A stretch of DNA of 58,561 nt from NCBI RefSeq assembly GCF_009741975.1, contig NZ_WPCF01000004.1:1-58561 (forward strand), read 5' to 3'. Of the stretch, positions 34,797-43,400 are shown in pieces. The translations under genes and the position numbers were made by a program. A model generated the notes under the pieces. It was not told the DNA's origin. It ran no database searches and was given only the letters and a program-made list of their open reading frames with translations. Positions within the stretch are counted from its first letter, which is position 1; every line of letters begins with the position of its first letter. This stretch comes from Halobacterium sp. CBA1126 (GTDB lineage Archaea > Halobacteriota > Halobacteria > Halobacteriales > Halobacteriaceae).

Positions 34797-35261
34797 TCAC
34801 GCGTGCAACGACGCGTCGAGATAGTCGATGATATGCTGGGTAGCGGCATCCGTGACCGCTGCGTCGAGTTGGCCCTGATACCCTGTCTCCGGGAGGTCGT
34901 CGTCAGGCACCGAATCGAGCCGCGCAACGAGCTCGCCGGTCGTATCGAGAAACGTGTGCTTGATCGCGGACAGCGACCACGGAAGAATCGACGACTCTGC
35001 GGGTGCGCCACCAACCACCCAGTCGTCTGCTGCGAGCGGAATTGCGTCCTCGTGCCACGTCCGCGTCGTCAACGTCAGACAGAGATACTGCTCCGGGTGG
35101 AACGGTACCGCCTCGGTGCTGATGACGAGCCACGGCCGGGGTGCGACACCGCCGTCGGGAGACTCAGTCGTCCCGTGCGAGTCCTGCTTAAACGGGTCGA
35201 CGCCCCAAACGACGTCGCCGCGCTCGAAGGCAACGATCTCGCCGTCGGCATCACGTTTCAT
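34797..35261 (-). CDS. PemK/MazF-like toxin
   Basis: The 154-residue protein has the MazF-type start EIVAFERGDVVWGVDPF, the strand RPWLVIST, and a second conserved block AESSILPWSLSAIKH. MazF-fold toxins are mRNA interferases. Its ATG overlaps the stop of the upstream helix-turn-helix gene by 4 bp (35258-35261), a standard antitoxin-toxin junction. In haloarchaea this MazF-like protein paired with a winged-helix partner recurs, though function is seldom tested. Confidence 0.75.
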   Translation of the reverse strand: MKRDADGEIVAFERGDVVWGVDPFKQDSHGTTESPDGGVAPRPWLVISTEAVPFHPEQYLCLTLTTRTWHEDAIPLAADDWVVGGAPAESSILPWSLSAIKHTFLDTTGELVARLDSVPDDDLPETGYQGQLDAAVTDAATQHIIDYLDASLHA

Positions 35262-35632
35262 TCGTCATCGGGTTCAGCGGCCGCATCATCAGTCGGCATA
35301 TGGTCGACCCATTCGCTCGGCGTTTCATCGCCGTAGAGGTCGTTCATACTCTTCGTCACAAGTTCGTACTGCGTCAGCGACCGAAGTCGATCAGTGTCGT
35401 CGGTGATCGCCCAGTAGGCGCCCTTATGCCGCACTAACCCCTGTTCTTCGAGCCGCTGGAGGACTGGGTTAATCGAGTTCTTCGGGATGTCGGTTTCCGC
35501 GGCGATCTCGGTCGGTCGGAACGCCTGGTCGGCGTTCGCTGCGAGGAACGACAAGACACGCTCGGGCTGTGTCGTGCCACCACCAAGCGTGTCCGCAGAA
35601 CTGTCCTCGAACGTCTCGATATCGATTGGCAT
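35258..35632 (-). CDS. Winged-helix partner (probable antitoxin) of the MazF-like gene
   Basis: The 124-residue protein contains ERVLSFLAANADQAFRPTEIAAETDIPKNSINPVLQRLEEQGLV and a wing (HKGAYWAITDD), a MarR-type DNA-binding domain, followed by an acidic tail. The ATG at 35632 is preferred over the one at 35653 because the TATA-like GATTTATCG lies 26-35 bp upstream of it. A 4-bp overlap links it to the MazF-like toxin, so it probably represses the pair and may neutralise the toxin. Confidence 0.75.
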   Translation of the reverse strand: MPIDIETFEDSSADTLGGGTTQPERVLSFLAANADQAFRPTEIAAETDIPKNSINPVLQRLEEQGLVRHKGAYWAITDDTDRLRSLTQYELVTKSMNDLYGDETPSEWVDHMPTDDAAAEPDDE

Positions 35633-35741
35633 TACGTGTAAGTATGTATCCATATACGATAAATCTTTGTACGTCTGTTACTCCGTTAGTCAGTGGAGTG
35701 TATGCGGTTATTGAATCACACCAGCATGGTCTAGAAGATGT

Positions 35742-36137
35742 CTACGCCAGATGCGACACCTCTGCTGGTTCCTCGACGTCGTCGAACTCACCGCGCTCGA
35801 CAGGTTCCCAGTCCTCACCCGGCTCTGGACTCCACCAGTCGACCTTGTAGGCGCCCGGTGCGCCGAGAACCTTCACGCGCGCCGACCCAGCAGGCAGGTC
35901 GCGACGTAGCTTCTCGTCGACGTGAAGGTTCCAGGCCGTGGTTGAATCGAAGCAGGCGAGCACGGCCTCCTCATAGCCGCGCGTCTCTTGTGATTCCCGG
36001 AGTTCGACCTGAGTATTACAATTCTTGCAGAACACCCCCTCGAAGGGGATGTGCGTGAAGACCGCCTGCCCGCAGACGGGGCACCAGAGGAACTCGAACA
36101 GTGCCTCACTGTGTCGGTCAAGTAGTTCGAGGGGCAT
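35742..36137 (-). CDS. Zinc-ribbon element protein, conserved in haloarchaeal plasmids
   Basis: The 131-residue protein starts MPLELLDRHSEALFEFLWCP and has a zinc ribbon with CPVCG and CKNCN. Its C-terminal part is a beta-rich WSPEPGEDWEPVERGEF segment. I recall near-identical proteins on haloarchaeal plasmids next to conjugation genes, perhaps DUF7567, but the function is unknown. The ATG at 36137 is chosen since the upstream frame is repeat-derived (36200-36286). Confidence 0.68.
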   Translation of the reverse strand: MPLELLDRHSEALFEFLWCPVCGQAVFTHIPFEGVFCKNCNTQVELRESQETRGYEEAVLACFDSTTAWNLHVDEKLRRDLPAGSARVKVLGAPGAYKVDWWSPEPGEDWEPVERGEFDDVEEPAEVSHLA

Positions 36138-36199
36138 GAGTAGTGCAGCCCGGCTGTCTCCGGGCCACCACTCGTGTCCGGAGAAAAACCCACCAGCCC

Positions 36200-36286
36200 G
36201 GTCGTGGCTGCGCGCGCAGCGACCGCCTCGTGAGCATCGCGAACGAGGGCGGAGCGAGCACGGAGCGGTGGGCGGGGCGGTGGGGT
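36200..36286. repeat. GC-rich dispersed repeat, copy 2
   Basis: This is the second copy of the repeat at 18187-18249. The palindrome GCTGCGCGCGCAGC, then about 25 bases unique to this copy, then GAGCGAGCACGGAGCGG and TGGGCGGGGCGGTGGGG. It lies between two minus-strand genes. Confidence 0.7.
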
Positions 36287-36333
36287 CAGGGCCGGTCTCG
36301 GCACACGGCAAAAAAGAAGGCGACGTCAGCTGG

Positions 36334-37188
36334 CTATTCGTCCCACCACCGACCGCGCTCCGGGAAGTGGATATCGGACCACCCGGTCAACGCGATCGAG
36401 CACCGGCCTTCGTACCAGTTCTTGGCTGCTGCCCGGAACCTGACCGTCTGGCCTTCATGCACCACGGGTTGCTTCGAGCGCGTCCAGATGGTGAACTTGA
36501 TTTTCCCGCTGTCATCCGCTATCAGCCCGACTTGCTGAATCGCGCTACTGCTGGGCCCCCAGAGGGCCTGCACAGTTCCTTGAACTGTCACCTCCCCAAC
36601 CGGGACCTCGGGCACCTTCGCGATGGGTACGACCGCGCCCGGCACCGCCTGCAGCTCCCCGACCAGCTCCAACACCGCCGACGTCACGTCCTGGCCATCA
36701 CGAACCTTCTCGGCTAACCGCCGTGCGATGGCCGCACTCGTCCACCCACAATCCACCTCATCTTGAATCCGCATCGCCTCCCGATTCACATCTGCAAGTT
36801 CCTCCTGAGACAACTGTTCGCGCGGGTCCGGCGTCGGCTCGACACGCCCACACTGCTCGGTGATCACCTCACGCGTGCGCTCCTCCCGGCCGTCCTGCCG
36901 GCCCAAGTCAGCGCGAGCACTGATGTGTTCGAGTTCGGCTTCCCGCCCCAGGATGCGTTCCTCCTGTTCGAGCGTGACGCCGTGAATCCGCTCGGCGCTC
37001 GTCTCCGCGATGCCATCCGGGTGGTTCGCATCCACCTTCGCCTGCGTCTCCTGCTCGACCGCCGCCTCGAAGGTCGGCGTCTCGTCGACGACCTCAACGC
37101 CGTCGTCAGCCTCCGTCTGCGCCTCGGGCTGCTCGAATGCCTGTGCATCGACCGAAACTACATTACTGGAAGCGTTGTTACTAGACAT
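36334..37188 (-). CDS. OB-fold single-strand-DNA-binding-like protein
   Basis: The 284-residue protein has a long acidic, coiled N-terminal half and a C-terminal OB fold (VTVQGTVQALWGPSSSAIQQVGLIADDSG, KIKFTIWTRS, GQTVRFRAAAKNWYEGRCSIAL). That pattern matches archaeal RPA-type proteins, which coat single-stranded DNA. A role in protecting transferred or replicating element DNA is likely. The ATG at 37188 is used rather than a GTG three codons upstream. It lies at the edge of a 635-bp non-coding, GC-rich region. Confidence 0.72.
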   Translation of the reverse strand: MSSNNASSNVVSVDAQAFEQPEAQTEADDGVEVVDETPTFEAAVEQETQAKVDANHPDGIAETSAERIHGVTLEQEERILGREAELEHISARADLGRQDGREERTREVITEQCGRVEPTPDPREQLSQEELADVNREAMRIQDEVDCGWTSAAIARRLAEKVRDGQDVTSAVLELVGELQAVPGAVVPIAKVPEVPVGEVTVQGTVQALWGPSSSAIQQVGLIADDSGKIKFTIWTRSKQPVVHEGQTVRFRAAAKNWYEGRCSIALTGWSDIHFPERGRWWDE

Positions 37189-37823
37189 CGGAATCACACT
37201 AGATTCCGAAGGCGCTCACGCGCCGACACCGCGACTCCACTCGCGGTTTTCCGTCACGACGACCGATAGACTCGTCTGCGCGCTCTCGCTCGCGCCTTCG
37301 CGAGCGCCCCCATGGGGCGCGAGCGAGAGCGCGCCTGCATGCGGTGACCCCAACCAGCCGCGCTCGCCGTCCTGCCGAGCGATGCGTGGCCGACCACGGG
37401 GAGGCCACCAGCGAGGCAGGGCTTGTCGCACGAACGCAGTGAGTGCGACAGTGAGCCTCCCGGAGCGAGCGGTCAGCGCATTCCCCGTTCGCCGCGACGC
37501 AACCACGTCCGTCGCGGGCGCTTCGCCGAGGTCCGGAGGACCCGAACGGGTGAAGCGCTGGCGTCGAGGGCACATCCATTTTAGCCCGGCAGGACCCGCA
37601 CCTACTGGAGCGGAAGCCCGCCCGGAATGGTCGGTCGCGAGCGACGCGGAGGGCGGCAGCGGCGAGCGGGGCGGGCCGTCCGCACTCCATGTAGCCACTA
37701 GAGTGCCGCACGCCCGAATCGGGAATACAACCCGGTCGGTCGCTGAACACTGCTAGGGGAAACTCGAAATAGATTATTTTGCCTGTAGAAAATATTATGT
37801 TCGTTCGTGGCGTGGTGTCAGGT
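37189..37823. other. 635-bp GC-rich non-coding region
   Basis: Long frames exist on both strands, but all three overlap and none has protein-like composition; they reflect high GC. The region holds a 19-bp perfect inverted repeat (37278-37334) and several smaller GC-rich palindromes. It ends with an AT-rich promoter stretch before the regulator at 37824. It is a candidate for a cis-acting site such as a replication or transfer origin. Confidence 0.45.
37278..37334. repeat. 19-bp perfect inverted repeat
   Basis: GCGCGCTCTCGCTCGCGCC at 37278-37296 pairs with its complement at 37316-37334. The 19-nt loop allows an alternative nested stem (GCGCCCC / GGGGCGC). This is the longest perfect hairpin noticed in the window. 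Confidence 0.8.
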
Positions 37824-38360
37824 ATGACCGGCTCACGTGAGGACGATGAATCGGCGTACGTCGCGCGGTGGAAGGACGCAACGACAGGATTCGACCGAGT
37901 CCGGTCGGTTGCGTCGTCGCTCGAGGAGCCGCGGACAGCGGGCTGGATCGCCGATGAAGCACACGTCTCCGAGCCGACGACGCGGAATCATCTCGAGCGG
38001 CTCGTCGACCTCGGTGTGCTCGTCACCGACGAGTCAGCGCAAGGCAAGACGTACTATCCGGACCCCGTCTACACGCGCCTGACTGCGATCCAGGAGCTCG
38101 TCGCCGAGAACTCCGAAACCGACCTCACCCAGCAGGCAACAGCCATCCAAGCGGATATCGAGACCTGGAAAGCGGAGTACGACGTCGAGTCACCGCGCTC
38201 GCTTCGTGCCTCCGTTACGGACGACGTCTCGGTCGAGGATGCCCAACAGCGGCTGCGTGTCGCGGCAGATTGGGAGTCCGCACAGTACCAACTCTCGCTG
38301 CTTCGGGACGCCATCGACCACTACGAGACGTACACCGCCCGGCCGCCCGCCTCCGCATGA
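37824..38360 (+). CDS. Winged-helix element regulator (DUF7342-like)
   Basis: The 178-residue protein has a helix-turn-helix of the form SLEEPRTAGWIADEAHVSEPTTRNHLERLVDLGVL with a wing (GKTYYPDPVYTRL), and a helical C-terminal half. I recall this combination in haloarchaeal element proteins (DUF7342), but cannot verify it. The ATG at 37824 is chosen because it opens a protein of usual length. It overlaps the next gene by 4 bp (ATGA), so the two form an operon. Confidence 0.72.
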   Translation: MTGSREDDESAYVARWKDATTGFDRVRSVASSLEEPRTAGWIADEAHVSEPTTRNHLERLVDLGVLVTDESAQGKTYYPDPVYTRLTAIQELVAENSETDLTQQATAIQADIETWKAEYDVESPRSLRASVTDDVSVEDAQQRLRVAADWESAQYQLSLLRDAIDHYETYTARPPASA

Positions 38361-38908
38361 CCGATGCGGACGGCCCTGATGATGGCAGTGAGCAAGCCAC
38401 CGTCGATACTGGGCTTGGCCGCCAGCCACAGCGACCGGATGGTGGTCGGGAGCCAACACGGGAGGCTGTCGAGAAACGACACCGGATTCTGCGGTCGCTG
38501 CGCGAGGAGCTCGAACGCCATCCAGCCATCAGCGCCGCGTGGGGAAGCCCGGACGGGCAGTATGCTGCACTAGCGGCAGACGTCGACCCGGCACAGTTCG
38601 GACGCGATAGTGACTCGGCGTCGCTACGGGTGACGTGGCAGCCCAATCCGCAGCTGCCGCCAGGGACGAGCCTCGACGACCGTCGTCGGACAGCACTCAC
38701 GTCGAACTTCAAGATCCACTATAGCGAGTCGTCGGGGTTCGACTGCGGCGTCCATCTCGAACCGAACCCACACGTCGACGGCCACCTCCACTATCAGGAA
38801 CGGGCCGCGCCGAGCGACGAGTACGACTACGACGACGTCTCGCTGGCGGCGACAGCGCCAGTCGGTGTGCTCTGGGAAGCCCTCGAACGCATCGCCGATC
38901 GGCTGTAG
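38357..38908 (+). CDS. Hypothetical partner of the winged-helix regulator
   Basis: The 183-residue acidic protein has a helical stretch (EAVEKRHRILRSLREELERHP) and a C-terminal beta-rich region (FKIHYSESSGFDCGVHLEPNPHVDGHLHYQER). Several His, Cys and Asp residues cluster there and could bind metal. No family is recognised with confidence. Translational coupling (ATGA) to the regulator gene suggests that the two work together. Confidence 0.62.
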   Translation: MTDADGPDDGSEQATVDTGLGRQPQRPDGGREPTREAVEKRHRILRSLREELERHPAISAAWGSPDGQYAALAADVDPAQFGRDSDSASLRVTWQPNPQLPPGTSLDDRRRTALTSNFKIHYSESSGFDCGVHLEPNPHVDGHLHYQERAAPSDEYDYDDVSLAATAPVGVLWEALERIADRL

Positions 38909-39205
38909 CAGGCGTCAGGCACCCACCCCTAACGGGAGTGGTTCGCTTCCCAGCAGCACCGCCGAGACTCACGCAATCGGCGGCGGCTACACCGACAAGC
39001 CGGGCCATCTATCCGTCGGCGATCTCGTCGATAACGTCTTCGTCCAGTTGTCTCAACACGCGTCGGTTCGCTCTTCCGCGGCGTCATCGAGCGCGTTGAG
39101 TTGCTCGAGGGAACACGCGTCGTGGGCGATCGCAGGACAGCAAGCGGCCGACGACTTCCGGCAGTCGTCGGCGCTGGGTGTTCGGCCTCGCTACGCGAAG
39201 GCGGG
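38909..39205. other. Intergenic region with gene fragment
   Basis: On the minus strand near 39030-39130, DACSLEQLNALDDAAEER resembles the DACSAEQLRAVATYADEL part of the DUF6788-like gene at 18338, followed by a stop. It appears to be a decayed copy. Nothing else is recognised. Confidence 0.4.
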
Positions 39206-39778
39206 TCACTCCGCGAGGCGCTGGAGTAGTTGCGTGACGTACGGGCTGTCCTCCCAGCTCCGGTGCGGGCTGATCGTCGTGACCAGCCTTCGAGCCGCCT
39301 CGGCCGTCAGATGGCCGTTGCGGGCGTAATCCACGAGAAGCCGCGGTGTCGGGACGATTCGCGGACCCTGCAGCACAGCGTGAATCAGCGGGAAGTTCGT
39401 CCCGCCGAACTCGTCGGTCAGGAAGCCGTCGACGTCGCGCGCGTTCGCGAGGACGATGCCGTCGGTTTCGCCGTCGTCGAGCCCGAACGTCGGCCGTACG
39501 TCCGGCGTGTCGGCACGCTCGTAGGGGTCCTCGACAGTGTAGTAGTCGCGAGCCGCGAGGACGTTCGTCGCTGCGGCGCCGTGGATATCCTGATACTGCG
39601 TGAGCGCTTGGAGCTCTGTGACGACTTCCGGCGGCACGAAGACGTCACACGACGTGAGTAGGTACTGCAGCGGGTCCGGAGCGGCGGCAGTGTCGTCCGC
39701 GCGATCAGCACGCGGGACGGCCAGACTGACGAGTGCGCTCGTGTCAGCGACGACCGTTCGCAGTCGCCGGCCGCTCAT
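39206..39778 (-). CDS. PIN-domain ribonuclease toxin
   Basis: The 190-residue protein starts LRTVVADTSALVSLA with the first PIN Asp. Further acidic sites lie in FGLDDGETDGIVLA and VDGFLTDEFGG, typical of longer haloarchaeal PIN proteins. Its ATG overlaps the antitoxin stop by 4 bp. The C-terminal helices (LTAEAARRLVTTI) are extra compared with minimal VapC. The target RNA is unknown. Confidence 0.8.
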   Translation of the reverse strand: MSGRRLRTVVADTSALVSLAVPRADRADDTAAAPDPLQYLLTSCDVFVPPEVVTELQALTQYQDIHGAAATNVLAARDYYTVEDPYERADTPDVRPTFGLDDGETDGIVLANARDVDGFLTDEFGGTNFPLIHAVLQGPRIVPTPRLLVDYARNGHLTAEAARRLVTTISPHRSWEDSPYVTQLLQRLAE

Positions 39779-40140
39779 CGCTCGTCGTCGCCGGTGTCGA
39801 CCGTTGTCGCATTATCGTCGTAGATGTCGACGTCCTCGGGAGCCCCGAGTTCGAGTGGCTCGTCGTCGAGATCCGCTTTGAGGATGCGGAGCCGCTGGGC
39901 GGTTTCAGTGCCGACCAGCTGTTTGACCGTCTCGAACTCGAGCTGGTCGTCGTAGTACTTCGTCGCGACCAGCTCCTGGAACGGCTCGCTGTCGGCGGTC
40001 TCTTCGAGGTAGTCGCGGATCGCTTCGACGAGCAGGTCCGTCCGGTCGGTGTCGAAGAGCTCGGCGACCGCGTCGAGCCGTTCGACGAGGTACTCCGGGG
40101 ATTGGAAGTGGACGCGTCGCGGCTCGTCGCCCGCGCTCAT
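39775..40140 (-). CDS. Ribbon-helix-helix antitoxin of the PIN pair
   Basis: The 121-residue protein begins with a DNA-binding strand-helix (RRVHFQSPEYLVERLDAVAELFDTDRTDLLVEAIRDYL), typical of ribbon-helix-helix antitoxins, and ends in a long acidic tail. The ATG at 40140 is favoured because a perfect inverted repeat lies directly upstream (40142-40164), matching the other antitoxin gene with such an operator at 5506. The pair is transcribed toward the left. Confidence 0.8.
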   Translation of the reverse strand: MSAGDEPRRVHFQSPEYLVERLDAVAELFDTDRTDLLVEAIRDYLEETADSEPFQELVATKYYDDQLEFETVKQLVGTETAQRLRILKADLDDEPLELGAPEDVDIYDDNATTVDTGDDER

Positions 40141-40141
40141 A

Positions 40142-40164
40142 CTATGTGCATCTTCTGCACATAG
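40142..40164. promoter_or_regulatory. Inverted-repeat operator of the PIN pair
   Basis: CTATGTGCA at 40142-40150 and TGCACATAG at 40156-40164 form a perfect 9-bp repeat with a 5-bp spacer, starting 1 bp before the antitoxin ATG. Arm length, spacer and position match the repeat at 5506-5526, but the sequences are unrelated. Confidence 0.65.
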
Positions 40165-40310
40165 ATTGATAATCGTTTCGGCGCATACACACGACTTGCA
40201 CATTAATGCGCGGACCGAGGCCATAGTCGCGTTCGGGTGTATCGGGGTCCTGCGACACCAGACGCCGTTATTGACGACGAGGCTGCGTCGGAATGCGTGC
40301 ACGCCTGCGC

Positions 40311-40351
40311 TTAACCAACAAACGACGATGCGGCCCCGTTCTGTTGGTTAA
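40311..40351. repeat. Dispersed stem-loop, copy 5
   Basis: TTAACCAACA at 40311-40320 and TGTTGGTTAA at 40342-40351 enclose a 21-nt loop holding GGCCCCGTTC. The loop core (CCCCGT) is in the opposite orientation to copies 2-4. It lies between the divergent PIN pair and the coupling ATPase gene. Confidence 0.88.
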
Positions 40352-40455
40352 GACGCCAGCAGCCAAAATTCCACCAACCACCAACTTACAACTAGTCGCA
40401 TGCTACACGACCACATACCTCGACAGCCCGCACACCAGTCCCCTGCTCACTACGC

Positions 40456-43400
40456 ATGCCCCCCGAGGAGTTCACGACCGACCGCCAGTACCTCCACGTC
40501 CAGCCGAGCACCGACCCGCTCCAACCAACCGACGTCGCCCGCTCGATCACGCGCCTCCACCGCACCACGAACGAGACGCCGACGTACGAGTGGCTGTTCG
40601 TCGCAACCGGCGACACTGGTCCCACGGGTGACCGTCACATCGACTGGTACGTCGGCAGCCAGAATCTCCAGCCAGTCAAACGCACCCTCCGCCAGTCCCT
40701 GCCAGCAGCCGTCGACCTCGTCGAAACCACCACCTCCTACCACAACGCCCTCAACCTCGACGCCGCTCCAATCGAACCCGACGACGACGATGCAGCCGAC
40801 CCCACAGTCGCGGGCGCGAGTGGGAGGCGTCGGCGACCGGCCCGACGACTGGCAGACGCCACTCCCCGCGCTCGCATCGTTCGCCGGCGAGCACGAGGGT
40901 GATTGGCCGCTCGCCGCCCTCCTCGACGCGCTCGCGACGACCGACGCGCCCGCACTCGTGCAAATCCTCCTGACGCCGAAACCCGACTGGACACCGAGGA
41001 AGGAAGACCGCATCATCGACCTCGAGCTGAACGGTGACCTGCGTCGCCACGAGCTCGGGCAAGCCATCTTCGGCTCCATCGGCGACGCGATGACCGACGG
41101 CTACGAAACCCAGCAGACGACCGGCTACCGCCGAGAGGAGACCGACCGACAGACGAGCCAGGGCACGCCGGCCGGCCGGAGCGCACGTCGACGCGTCGAC
41201 GACGCGACCGTCCATCCGTCGAACGCGCGCCGCATCGAGGCGCTCACGACGGTCGACGCCCGCCAGTCGTTCGTCGTGAACGCCCGCGCCGTCACCATCG
41301 CCGGCGACGAATCGCGGGCCGACGCAACCAGTGCGGCAATCGCGGCCGGCTTCCAGTCCCTGCGCGGCGACCACTACCGCGTGCGGGCGACCGAGTACAC
41401 GGCCGGCAGCGACGACGCCCGCGCCCTCCTCGACGACATCTGCACGCGCACCACGAAGACGAGCCCAAGCCGCCGCAACCACGTCCTCCCGTGGGTCGAG
41501 AACGCCAGCCCGGCGATTGTCGCCGACCCCGCCGCCGTGGGCGCGTTCTGCGTCGTCGACGGCCCCGCACTCAGCCCGCCAGCGAGTCGCGCGCTCGAAC
41601 CCACGCCCGAAGACCGCACCGGCATCGAACTCCCGCCGCGGTCGATTCTCGACCGGTATCTCGACCAGCCCGGGATGACCGTCGGCCACCCCAAAACAGG
41701 CGACCGCGCGACGCTAGATGCGACGCTGTCGCTGCCGCCGGCGATTCAACGCCTCCACACCGCACTCTACGGGGCGACCGGCGCGGGGAAAACCGCGCTT
41801 GGCCAGCGCATGCAGCTTGCCAACCACGCCGCCACCGACGGCGCGACCATCTACATCGACGCGAAGGGCGACGCCGCCCCACAAGAGTACGCGAAAACCC
41901 ACTACGCGCGCTACGACACGTTGGAGGACGTCTACTACTTCGACTGTACCGAGTATCTTCCTGCCCTTCCGTTCTTGACGATCGAGCCGCTCCTCGACGC
42001 GGGCTTAGACCGCGAGTGGGCCGTCAACGAAGTCACCGAACACTACGTCGACCTGCTCGCCGCCGCCATGGGCCCCGAGCAGTTCCACGACGCGGAAGCC
42101 GCCGTCGAAGTCATCGAACAGCTCGTACGTGCGCTGTTCGACCCCGTCCACGGCGCGGACACCATCAGCCACCAGGAGCTAGTGGCGGCCGCCCGCGACT
42201 TCCAGGAGACGGCGACACCCCCACCCGTCGCGGATGCAACACTGAAGCACAAGCTCGCGAGCGTCGCCGATCACGACCCCAGCGTCTTCGACAGCATCAT
42301 GAGCGCCGCCATCCGCCGCCTCGGCGCCGTCACCACCGACGCCCGCCTCGCCCCGCTCTTTGAGGGCGACCACGACACCCAGTTCGACCTCCGGCGTGCG
42401 CTCGACGAGGACTGTGTCATCGTCTTCGACCTCCAGGGGTACGGCGAGCGCTCGCGAACCCTCCTCGCGATCGCCGTCCTCTCCCAGCTCTGGCGCGCGC
42501 TCACCCGCCGGCAAGCCACCGCCGACCGCGAGTCGCCGCTCGTGAACTGTTACATCGAAGAAGCCGCCGACCTCGCGACGACGGGCGTGCTGGACACGCT
42601 CCTCGCCCAGGGCCGCGGGTTCGACCTCGGCGTGACGCTCGCGATGCAGTTCCCCGAACAGCTCCGCGGCAGCCACCAGACCGTGTACACCGAGCTGTTG
42701 AACGACGTGGGGACGATCATCACCGGCCGCATCGGCGACGACTACCGCCTCACCGACCGCCTCGCGACCAGCGACCAGGCTGCCGCCCAGCTCGCCACCC
42801 GCCTCGGCGACCTCCAGCGCGGCGACTGGCTCGTCCACCCCGCCGCCCCGTTCGCCGACCAGCAACCCCAGCCCTTCCTCGTCGAATCACCCGCCCTGCC
42901 CGCGGGGCACCCCGAGAGCGACCAGCCGCTCACTGGCGCCGCCGAAGCCGACTTCGAGCAGGCGTTCCAGGCCGCGCAAACCCGCACCCACGACCACCAC
43001 GGCGTGGCCGTCGGGCGCGCCGCCAGCGACACCGACCCGGCGACCGTCGACGCCGCCGCAACCAACACGACGGAACCGGTCGCGACCATCCCCCACACCC
43101 AGCGGTTCCCCGACTGTCTCACGTACATCGACGAGGCGCCGTACCCGCTCGTCTGCGAGACCTGCGACACGCGGTACGCCTCGACGCCCGAAGGCATGCG
43201 CCGCGCGATCGAATGCCATCACTCCCTCGAGAATGTGGACCGCGCGAACGTCCCGATCTGCTCGCTCGACCTCCCGCTGACGAGCGGGGAGCGCGCCGCC
43301 AGCGAGTACAGCGACCCGCAGCTCCGGCTCCTGGCGGCCGTCTACATGGCCCACCAGCAGCGCTTCGACCCCGCCCTCGAGTACGACATCGTCTGGGATT

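Noticed and set aside
37010-37756. Three overlapping long open frames in the GC-rich block
   Set aside because: They occur on both strands, overlap one another, are rich in Arg/Pro/Ala/Gly and contain no recognisable domain. High GC alone gives such frames.
10200-40351. Stem-loops as integron attC sites
   Set aside because: The arms lack the RYYYAAC/GTTRRRY core pair in the right register and no integron integrase is present, so an attC role is not supported.
10200-40351. Stem-loops as a CRISPR array
   Set aside because: Copies are 1-10 kb apart with genes between them and no regular spacers; no cas genes are seen.
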